A stretch of DNA of 5,016 nucleotides from an uncultured Lachnospiraceae bacterium. Lineage in GTDB: Bacteria > Bacillota > Clostridia > Lachnospirales > Lachnospiraceae. Below the pieces are notes generated by a model. It saw only the letters and a program-made list of their open reading frames with translations. It had not been told where the DNA came from and searched no databases. Positions 1-5,016 of the stretch are shown here, in pieces. The position numbers were made by a program, and so were the translations under genes. Numbering within the stretch: position 1 is the stretch's first letter; each line of letters opens with the position of its first letter. Location: positions 1-5,016 of the forward strand of contig CAMWMO010000161.1 of NCBI GenBank assembly GCA_947175305.1, given 5' to 3'.

Positions 1-120
1 CGCCATTCCCTCTTGTCTCGTGGGCTGGTAGATGGGTATATTATCAAGTTTCGTATCACGCCTATCCTGGGTAAACTGACTGCGAAAGACAAGTCCGCTG
101 CCCCGCTCTCCCGGCTCTAA
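1..120 (+). pseudogene. Possible fragment of a RibD / dihydrofolate-reductase-like protein (C-terminal core), cut at both ends
   Basis: Frame 1 of the plus strand is open from the window edge to a TAA at 118-120. Its first 25 codons read like the end of a RibD C-terminal / DHFR-family domain: SLLSRGLVD (residues 3-11), then a Tyr-Ile-Ile strand, then ITPILGK (19-25). In that family a helix ending in LL..GLVDE is followed by a strand and a P-x-L-L-G segment, which in E. coli RibD sits near GLVDELIVYIAPKLLG. After the Lys at about position 75 the resemblance stops. The remaining codons are only the antisense of the Tet(M)-like gene, so the homologous piece is about 1-75. The Glu usual after GLVD is Gly here and one Leu of the LLG is missing. 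This is a match by eye over 25 residues. If real, it is a broken gene running toward the GTPase gene and joined to it tail to tail. Confidence 0.4.
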
Positions 121-1479
121 GATCAGGTGTACCTCCGCGTAGTGTCTGAGGGGTTCAAAATGCCCCACGCCCTCCACCACATCGGCAATGGTCTCCTTAT
201 AAAGAATACTCCCCTCAACGAAGTCTACCGCCACACCGAAACGCTCCTGAATCAGATTTTTCAGGATCTCGATCTGCACCTCACCCATAAGCTGCACGCG
301 GATCTCACTGCTTTCCTCCTGCCAGACGATATGCAGCTGAGGCTCCTCTTCTTCAAGTTTACATAACTCTGTATACATATGGTGCACATCACAGTCATCG
401 GGCAGTTCGATCCGATAGGTCATGACCGGCTCCAACACCGGCAAAACCGTCTCCTCCTCCGCACCGATTCCCTGTCCGCAGAAGGTATGGACCGGACCGG
501 TCAACGCACAGACGCTGCCCGCCGCGATCTCCTGTACCGTGGTATACTTCTCTCCGGAATAGAGACGGATCTGGTCTATCTTTTCCTCCCGTTCCACTTC
601 CGGCTGATCCGACTCGCCCGCTGCAGTCTTTATTGTCTGCTTTACCTTAAGACCGCCACCGGTCACCTTGATGTGTGTCAAACGGCTGCCTTGGGCATCT
701 CTGGTGATCTTAAAGACCCTTGCACCAAATTCCTCTCTATATTGAGGCTCCGGTGAATAGATGGACAGAAGGTTGAGAAGTTTCTCCACTCCATCTCCTT
801 TGAGCGCAGATCCGAAAAGGCAGGGGAACAGTCTGCGGCGGTCAATGAGGTCTGCGATCTCCTGCTCTCTGACAAGCGGCTCACCCGATAAGGTCTCCGC
901 CCCATCCGGCAGATTTTCTGTCCGCTCCAGATATTTTTCCAGAAGGGCTTCATCGCAAACCGCAATATTCTCATAAAAATCGCCGGGTCTGTTTCCGTCC
1001 GAATCTGTAAAGGACACACACCGCTCGTCCAGCTCGCTTTTCAGACCGGCAAGCAGAGCCCTCTCGTCCGTTCCCGGCTGATCCATCTTATTGACAAAAA
1101 TAAAGACAGGCACCTGATAGCGCTCCAACAGCTTCCAGAGCGTCAGGGTATGGCTCTGCACCCCATCCGCGCCATTCACGATAAGCACTGCGCAGTCAAG
1201 TACCTGCAAGGTGCGCTCCATCTCCGCAGAAAAATCGATATGTCCCGGCGTGTCAAGAAGGGTCACCTCCATGTCCTGCCATGAAAAACGGGCCTGCTTG
1301 GAGAAGATGGTAATGCCCCGCTCCCGCTCCTGCCTGTCCGTATCTAAAAAGGTATCTCTATGATCCACCCGTCCGAGATTTCTGATCTCTCCTGCGGCGT
1401 AAAGAATGCGCTCCGCCAGCGTGGTCTTTCCCGCATCCACATGGGCTAACAGCCCTATGATCCGTTTTTTTTGTTTCAT
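1..1479 (-). CDS. Tet(M)/EF-G-like translation-factor GTPase, 3' part missing or replaced
   Basis: The frame starts at the ATG at 1479-1477 and stays open to the left edge (493 codons). It encodes a cytosolic GTPase of the ribosomal-protection / elongation factor G superfamily, which binds GTP and acts on the ribosome. The G motifs are clear: G1 AHVDAGKTT (residues 12-20), G2 RGIT (54-57), G3 DTPGH (76-80), G4 NKMD (130-133) and G5 GSAL (223-226). Domain II follows from about 252, domain III contains GEVQIEIL (399-406), and domain IV begins near 427 with YKETI and GVGHFEPLRHY, reaching GERGSGL (457-463). After Phe465 (near position 85) the last 28 residues no longer resemble the family, and most of domain IV and all of domain V are absent; relatives are about 640-660 residues. 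A GAGGAA ribosome binding site at 1489-1484 lies 4 bases before the ATG. Tet(M) uses domain IV loops to displace tetracycline and those are not visible, so resistance cannot be claimed. The closest look is to Lachnospiraceae housekeeping-like homologues rather than classical tet(M/O/W). Confidence 0.85.
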   Translation of the reverse strand, partial: MKQKKRIIGLLAHVDAGKTTLAERILYAAGEIRNLGRVDHRDTFLDTDRQERERGITIFSKQARFSWQDMEVTLLDTPGHIDFSAEMERTLQVLDCAVLIVNGADGVQSHTLTLWKLLERYQVPVFIFVNKMDQPGTDERALLAGLKSELDERCVSFTDSDGNRPGDFYENIAVCDEALLEKYLERTENLPDGAETLSGEPLVREQEIADLIDRRRLFPCLFGSALKGDGVEKLLNLLSIYSPEPQYREEFGARVFKITRDAQGSRLTHIKVTGGGLKVKQTIKTAAGESDQPEVEREEKIDQIRLYSGEKYTTVQEIAAGSVCALTGPVHTFCGQGIGAEEETVLPVLEPVMTYRIELPDDCDVHHMYTELCKLEEEEPQLHIVWQEESSEIRVQLMGEVQIEILKNLIQERFGVAVDFVEGSILYKETIADVVEGVGHFEPLRHYAEVHLILEPGERGSGLVFRSQFTQDRRDTKLDNIPIYQPTRQEGMA

Positions 1480-1483
1480 CCTG

Positions 1484-1489
1484 TTCCTC
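1484..1489 (-). promoter_or_regulatory. Ribosome binding site of the Tet(M)-like GTPase gene
   Basis: GAGGAA on the minus strand ends 4 bases before the ATG at 1479. The spacing is slightly short but workable. No other start with a similar site lies just upstream, and the G1 loop begins at residue 12, where this superfamily usually has it, which fixes the start. Confidence 0.6.
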
Positions 1490-1521
1490 GTTTCCCCACA
1501 GTCTGCCCTTTTTTATTCGCT

Positions 1522-1551
1522 TTTACACGACTAAGCGACGCAAAATCTCAA
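1522..1551 (-). promoter_or_regulatory. Possible weak sigma-A promoter for the Tet(M)-like gene
   Basis: On the minus strand TTGAGA (1551-1546, five of six matches to TTGACA) is followed after 18 bases by TGTAAA (1527-1522, four of six matches to TATAAT). Transcription would begin near 1515, giving a leader of about 35 bases before the ATG. The -35 box lies largely in the loop of the hairpin at 1534-1563, so it would be compatible with a short regulated intergenic region. The match is only moderate and may be chance. Confidence 0.3.
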
Positions 1552-1563
1552 CTTTGCGCCGCT
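1534..1563 (-). terminator. Hairpin between the chemoreceptor and GTPase genes; possible weak terminator or attenuator
   Basis: Eleven-base arms (1534-1544 and 1553-1563) surround an 8-base loop. In minus-strand RNA every position pairs, with one G-U pair. In plus-strand RNA the same position is an A-C mismatch, which fits a structure used in minus-strand transcripts reading out of the chemoreceptor gene that ends at 1616. The bases after the stem (UAGUCGUG) do not form a U tract, so a standard intrinsic terminator is doubtful. The rest of the 136-base gap holds a small palindrome-like stretch near 1590-1601 and nothing else I can name. Confidence 0.4.
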
Positions 1564-1615
1564 CTCTGTTTTGCTATCTCTACAAATCTGTCTGAACAGA
1601 CTTTCTTTAAACCGC

Positions 1616-3079
1616 TTATGCCTGATTTAACACCTGTGCCAGCCGGTCTATACCCGCCTGCACCTGACTCATGGAGTTCAAAATATCCTCGACTCCATTC
1701 ACCTGCTCCTCCGTGGAGGAAGATATCTCCGTGGTATTCTGTACGGAAGTCTGGGATATCGCCTCCACCTGCTGCATGGCATCCTGAAGTCTTTCCTTAC
1801 TCTCCACAATATCGCCGAGCTGTCCCTGAAGTTTCTCTGTCTCCTCGATCACCTGCCGGGAGAACTGGAGCATCGTATCAAAAATCTGCACCGTATCATC
1901 CAGCTTCTCATTTGACTCCCGCACGATCACGGTATTGCGGTCAATGATCTTGTTCGTATCCCCAATGGTGCCAATGATATCCTTCAGGATCGCGTCAATC
2001 TTCTGGGTCGCCATGGTAGACTGTGCCGACAGGGCGTTGATCTCGTCCGCAACTACCGCAAATCCCTTGCCGGCCTCGCCGGCCCTTGCCGCCTCAATGG
2101 CCGCATTCAAGGCCAAAAGGCTGGTCTGTCTTGCGATCTGACTGATACTGTCTATGATTTCACCGATGGAGCCGGATTTCTGTGCAAGAGCCGCCATACC
2201 CTCGGATGCCACCTGGGTAGCCTCAATATTTTCGCTGAACTTCCTGGCGAGTTCATCGATGGACACCTTACCCTCGTTGTTCTTCTCCTCCAGTTGTCTC
2301 ACGTTTTCAACCGTCTGCAGCACACGGGCCTCCGAGTCGCTGATCCTGCCATCCAGATCATTGAATATCTGAATACTGCCCTCCACCTGTCCGATCTGCT
2401 GCTCCACACTGCCTGCGATCTCCTGACTGGAAGCCGCGATCTCCGATGCGCTCTGTTCAAAGCTATGTAAGGAATCATAGATGGACTGAGAGGATTCCTG
2501 CAGACCCTCAAAGGCGCTCCGGACATTGCCCAGAAGTCCTTCCACTTCTCCCTCCTTCTGCTCAACCGTCGCAAAGAGAGAACGAGTTCTCACTACGATA
2601 AAGACCGACACCGCAATCGCAAGGATATATACCAGAATGTCGAAAACCCATATAGCTGCGGTATCCATACACAGATACGCATCCTTAAATATAACCATCA
2701 TTACCGCATTTACAATCACTGTCACCGCAGCGCATACCTTGACCACCGACAGATCATAGTAGGCAGTCGAAAGAAACAGTACCAAAAAATATGCCTCCAC
2801 CATCGCGCCGAATACACCGGGCGTTCCCAACACAAGAACCACAGCACCCAAAGCCGGCAGCGCAGACACATACAGATATTTCGCCCTGGCACCAAGCGGT
2901 TTCTCAAGAGCCTTTATAATAAGGCCGCTCAGCGTTATGAGCAATGCAACGCTATCCCTTACGCCGCCTCCGTTAAAGAAGAGGACATAAAGAAATGCCA
3001 CAATGGGAATCGCCAAAAGGAATAGGAAAAAGATAAAATTCATCAACTTTTCTTCGTCTTTTAATATTTTTAATTCCAT
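1616..3079 (-). CDS. Methyl-accepting chemotaxis-like protein with a multi-pass membrane domain and no external sensor
   Basis: A 487-residue chemoreceptor-type signal transducer. The N-terminal third is almost entirely hydrophobic: about six membrane segments can be placed near residues 13-35, 43-58, 68-85, 88-108, 111-131 and 142-163, with only short loops and no Cache, PAS or four-helix sensor domain. No HAMP domain is visible; the last helix leads straight into a long coiled coil. The methyl-accepting signalling domain fills about 175-487, with its hairpin tip at 311-351: [20 protein letters not shown], then [17 protein letters not shown]. The tip is the part known to contact CheA and CheW. 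The protein ends in LNQA with no CheR/CheB-tethering pentapeptide (NWETF type). Start: ATG at 3079-3077 with AAGGAGG 8 bases upstream; an internal Met at residue 13 lacks such a site. It has its own promoter and stands alone, with no che or flagellar genes nearby. The ligand is unknown; sensing through the membrane helices is inferred. Confidence 0.9.
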   Translation of the reverse strand: MELKILKDEEKLMNFIFFLFLLAIPIVAFLYVLFFNGGGVRDSVALLITLSGLIIKALEKPLGARAKYLYVSALPALGAVVLVLGTPGVFGAMVEAYFLVLFLSTAYYDLSVVKVCAAVTVIVNAVMMVIFKDAYLCMDTAAIWVFDILVYILAIAVSVFIVVRTRSLFATVEQKEGEVEGLLGNVRSAFEGLQESSQSIYDSLHSFEQSASEIAASSQEIAGSVEQQIGQVEGSIQIFNDLDGRISDSEARVLQTVENVRQLEEKNNEGKVSIDELARKFSENIEATQVASEGMAALAQKSGSIGEIIDSISQIARQTSLLALNAAIEAARAGEAGKGFAVVADEINALSAQSTMATQKIDAILKDIIGTIGDTNKIIDRNTVIVRESNEKLDDTVQIFDTMLQFSRQVIEETEKLQGQLGDIVESKERLQDAMQQVEAISQTSVQNTTEISSSTEEQVNGVEDILNSMSQVQAGIDRLAQVLNQA

Positions 3080-3087
3080 TTGCGTTT

Positions 3088-3094
3088 CCTCCTT
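3088..3094 (-). promoter_or_regulatory. Strong ribosome binding site of the chemoreceptor gene
   Basis: AAGGAGG on the minus strand is a full match to the anti-Shine-Dalgarno sequence, 8 bases before the ATG at 3079. It decides for this ATG over the Met at residue 13 and suggests efficient translation. Confidence 0.85.
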
Positions 3095-3120
3095 TTTCGC
3101 ATGTACACTTTATGGTACTT

Positions 3121-3149
3121 ATGATACAATATTTGAACTATAAAGTCAA
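3121..3149 (-). promoter_or_regulatory. Sigma-A type promoter of the chemoreceptor gene, overlapping the stop codon of the upstream gene
   Basis: On the minus strand TTGACT (3149-3144, five of six) and TATCAT (3126-3121, five of six) are separated by exactly 17 bases. Transcription would start near 3114, leaving a leader of about 35 bases with the strong ribosome binding site. The -35 box overlaps the TGA stop codon (3148-3146) of the acetyltransferase gene, so the promoter begins inside the end of that gene. It resembles a vegetative promoter rather than a sigma-28 flagellar one, so the receptor is probably not tied to the motility regulon. No terminator separates it from the upstream operon, so read-through is possible. 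Confidence 0.7.
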
Positions 3150-3769
3150 TCTGCAACAGCATTCTTGCGACTATCATCGGTCTTGTCCGTCAGGCTCACA
3201 AACCTTAAATAATGCTCCGGCTTAAACATCCGTCTGTAGAGAGCATCCAGCGCTTCCAGAGACGCCCCCTGCACAGGATTTCCCATACGCATATATAAAA
3301 CGCTGTAGTCCACGCCGAACAGCACTGCCCGCAGATCCGTCATCTCACAGCCGCAGGACCTGTAAAAAGCGATCCGCCGTTCTCTGGTCAGCCGCTGTTC
3401 TTCCTTTTCTGCGGCGGCGATCCGCTCGGATTCAATGTAAAGCCCCTCCACCTGAGGAAGATTCTCTCTAAAATAGGTATCTAAAAGCGAGAAGGCACAG
3501 TGTCCCAGCCCTTCTCCCCGCCTGTCTGACAGGATTGCAAAATAGTCAAGCAGTGCGCACTTTGTCTCCTCGCAGAGAATAAAAACGGCGTAGCCTGCAA
3601 GCCTCTCCTCCTCATAAAGCCCAAGGGAAAAACCGTAGCCCTCTTCCATGCTTTTGAGTATATGGCTTAAAGGCTTCAACTCGTCGGTGGGAAAATCCTG
3701 CCGCATATAGGTATCATAAATAGATGTGATCTCCGTGTTTTTCAACTTTTTTATCGTATACTGTGGCAT
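3146..3769 (-). CDS. GNAT-family N-acetyltransferase
   Basis: A soluble 207-residue protein of the Gcn5-related acetyltransferase fold, which transfers an acetyl group from acetyl-CoA to an amine. The acetyl-CoA loop is RRGEGLG (residues 83-89), fitting the R-x-x-G-x-G/A pattern, and directly follows the beta-4 strand ALLDYFAIL (72-80). A second strand (GLYIESE, 109-115) and the helix RRIAFYRSCG (131-140), where relatives often have FY.R.GF, complete the core. The substrate cannot be told from sequence. The C-terminal tail (about 165-207) is charged and poorly recognisable. Start: the ATG at 3769-3767 has AAAGGAAG (3784-3777) 7 bases upstream. The frame also extends to a GTG at 3787-3785, but that would place the ribosome binding site inside the gene. 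It begins 24 bases after the DUF512 stop, which suggests co-transcription. Confidence 0.85.
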   Translation of the reverse strand: MPQYTIKKLKNTEITSIYDTYMRQDFPTDELKPLSHILKSMEEGYGFSLGLYEEERLAGYAVFILCEETKCALLDYFAILSDRRGEGLGHCAFSLLDTYFRENLPQVEGLYIESERIAAAEKEEQRLTRERRIAFYRSCGCEMTDLRAVLFGVDYSVLYMRMGNPVQGASLEALDALYRRMFKPEHYLRFVSLTDKTDDSRKNAVAD

Positions 3770-3776
3770 AGCTTTT

Positions 3777-3784
3777 CTTCCTTT
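3777..3784 (-). promoter_or_regulatory. Ribosome binding site that fixes the acetyltransferase start
   Basis: AAAGGAAG lies 7 bases before the ATG at 3769. The upstream GTG at 3787 in the same frame has no purine-rich site at a suitable distance, so the 207-residue form is preferred over the 213-residue form. Confidence 0.65.
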
Positions 3785-3793
3785 CACATTGAT

Positions 3794-5016
3794 TCATCTG
3801 TCATACCCCCGCACATACACAAAGCCCTCATTCTCCCTGTCCATGCGGTATGCCGGATCGAGCAGGGCATCCACGAAATCCTGTCCTTCAGCCTCCACCA
3901 CTGTCACCGAAAGGCCCAGTGCCTGCTCTACCTGAGACACCGTGACATCATCCAAAAAGACCTGCTCTCCGCTGCGAAGCATATTGCCCGGAATCAACAG
4001 CGTCTCCCCCAGATCCGCGCCCTGCGCCCGCGCCTCCTTTAACTGGGCGATGAGGTCCTGTCCCGTCACCAGCCCTGCCACCGTAATAGTCTCCCCGAAA
4101 AAGTCATTTCGGATGGCCATCACATGAATGGCAAGCCCGGGGTAAGCCTGCATCATTTTTTCCGCCGCCTCTTGTATGGTGGAAAAGGCCAGCTTGCCCG
4201 TGGCGATGGTCACTTTTCTCCGCAGGTTACACTTCTTTTTCGAATAATCCGAATTCCGGAGTGCCTCCTCAAGGGCATGTGCAAACTCTTCTCTGAAAAG
4301 CCGCATCATGCCCACACCGTTTTCCAGCTGGATGTAGCCGTCGTAACGCTCCTCCTCCGGAAAATCCCGCTCCGCCAGGATATAAAACTCATCGCTGGCA
4401 TGAACAAAGTGTAGACCGAACTGGTCAAAACAAGTCTTCTGGTAATCCTCGATCCAATCGACGATCTGTCCGGCCTCCTCCTTCGTGAAAAGCCCGATAG
4501 GATACAGCCCCTCCCGAAACCGGCTGATCCCCGCAGGCACCACCGACACACTCCGCATAAAAGGCAGATACTTCATCAGATCCTCAATGCTTCGTCGAAG
4601 CTCCTCCCCGTCGTTTACCCCCTTACAGCAGACGATCTGCCCGTTCATCTCCACATGGCCCTCGTAAAACCGATCCAGAAACTGTAGCTTTTCCCCCGCG
4701 AAGCGGTTGTGCAGCATCTCACAGCGAAGCGCGGGATTCGTGGTATGTACCGAGATGTTGATAGGAGCAAGCTGCATCTTTACAATGCGCTCCACATCCC
4801 GCTCGGTCATGTTGGTCAGGGTGATGTAATTACCCTGCAAAAAAGAAAGCCGGGAATCGTCATCCTTAAAATACAAGGTTTCCCGCATCCCCGGCGGCAT
4901 CTGATCGATAAAGCAAAAGATACACTTGTTGCTGCAGGAACGGTAGTCGCTCATCAGACCGTTCTCAAACTCGACGCCCAGATCCTCGTCGTAGTCCTTG
5001 TCGATCTCCAGAAGCC
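3794..5016 (-). CDS. DUF512-domain radical-SAM protein, N-terminal end beyond the window
   Basis: 406 residues are visible before the TGA at 3796-3794, and the frame stays open through the right edge. The 20 residues before the internal Met at 4954 (LLEIDKDYDEDLGVEFENGL) match the end of the PDZ-like domain that begins these proteins, so that Met is not the start; about 40-50 residues are probably missing. The motif CSNKCIFC (Cys codons at 4936-4934, 4924-4922 and 4915-4913) is the CxxxCxxC ligand set of a radical-SAM [4Fe-4S] cluster. It is followed by SFLQGNYITLTNM and ISVHTTNP, typical of the family. The C-terminal DUF512 part shows ENGVGMMRLF, TIATGKLA, RNDFFGETITVAGLVTGQD and LLIPGNMLRSGEQVFLDDVT. 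The protein is widespread in Clostridia and its reaction is not established. It is often followed by the GTPase gene der and then plsY; here a GNAT gene follows instead. Confidence 0.92.
   Translation of the reverse strand, partial: LLEIDKDYDEDLGVEFENGLMSDYRSCSNKCIFCFIDQMPPGMRETLYFKDDDSRLSFLQGNYITLTNMTERDVERIVKMQLAPINISVHTTNPALRCEMLHNRFAGEKLQFLDRFYEGHVEMNGQIVCCKGVNDGEELRRSIEDLMKYLPFMRSVSVVPAGISRFREGLYPIGLFTKEEAGQIVDWIEDYQKTCFDQFGLHFVHASDEFYILAERDFPEEERYDGYIQLENGVGMMRLFREEFAHALEEALRNSDYSKKKCNLRRKVTIATGKLAFSTIQEAAEKMMQAYPGLAIHVMAIRNDFFGETITVAGLVTGQDLIAQLKEARAQGADLGETLLIPGNMLRSGEQVFLDDVTVSQVEQALGLSVTVVEAEGQDFVDALLDPAYRMDRENEGFVYVRGYDR

Noticed and set aside
1..78. Insertion sequence end or intron at the GTPase break
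   Set aside because: I see no terminal inverted repeat, target duplication, transposase similarity or group II intron boundary; the RibD-like reading explains the bases better.
127..756. Plus-strand open frames of 79 and 125 codons
   Set aside because: They lie antisense to the well-supported GTPase gene, have no ribosome binding sites, and their translations resemble no family.
678..1019. Minus-strand open frame of 113 codons
   Set aside because: It is an out-of-frame shadow of the GTPase gene, whose real frame carries all the G motifs in order.
1..1479. Calling the GTPase a tetracycline resistance gene (tetM/O/W)
   Set aside because: The sequence differs widely from classical Tet(M), the tetracycline-displacing domain IV loops are not present in the window, and homologues of this kind are common in Lachnospiraceae without shown resistance.
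1590..1601. GTCTG-AA-CAGAC palindrome as an operator
   Set aside because: It is short, has a mismatched centre, lies just after the chemoreceptor stop codon and matches no binding site I know.
1471..1947. Plus-strand open frame of 158 codons crossing the intergenic region
   Set aside because: It is antisense to the chemoreceptor 3' end and the GTPase start; its proline- and serine-rich translation is typical of antisense frames.
3770..3787. GTG at 3787 as the acetyltransferase start
   Set aside because: The ribosome binding site AAAGGAAG lies inside that extension and is well spaced for the ATG at 3769.
4952..4954. ATG at 4954 as the start of the DUF512 gene
   Set aside because: The frame continues upstream to the window edge with sequence typical of the PDZ-like N-terminus, and this Met comes only six residues before the first cluster cysteine.

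Overview
The window looks like chromosomal DNA of a gut-type member of the Clostridia, most likely Lachnospiraceae. This is inferred from moderate GC content, strong AGGAGG-type ribosome binding sites, and the gene types: a DUF512 radical-SAM protein, a Tet(M)-like translation GTPase of the kind common in that family, and a multi-pass chemoreceptor without HAMP. All four substantial genes lie on the minus strand, so transcription runs from right to left. Both window edges cut genes.

From right to left: (1) 5016-3794, a DUF512 / radical-SAM protein missing its N-terminal PDZ-like end; (2) after 24 bases, a GNAT acetyltransferase (3769-3146), probably in the same operon; (3) a well-formed sigma-A type promoter whose -35 box overlaps the stop codon of the acetyltransferase gene, driving (4) a 487-residue methyl-accepting chemotaxis-like protein (3079-1616) with about six transmembrane helices and no extracellular sensor; (5) a 136-base intergenic region with a hairpin and a possible weak promoter; (6) a Tet(M)/EF-G-like GTPase (1479 to the left edge).

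The most unusual place is the left end. The Tet(M)-like protein follows its family through the GERGSGL segment of domain IV and then, near position 85, turns into sequence that does not resemble the family. The same bases read on the plus strand (1 to about 75) give a short peptide that resembles the C-terminal core of the RibD/dihydrofolate-reductase-like fold. The simplest reading is a junction at about 73-85 between two unrelated, oppositely oriented gene fragments: either a real rearrangement or a chimeric assembly end.

Apart from that junction the content is ordinary. There is no CRISPR array, tRNA, rRNA, insertion sequence, or defence or biosynthetic cluster that I can support. The genes do not form one obvious pathway: the DUF512 and GNAT genes look co-transcribed, while the chemoreceptor and the GTPase appear to be separate transcription units.
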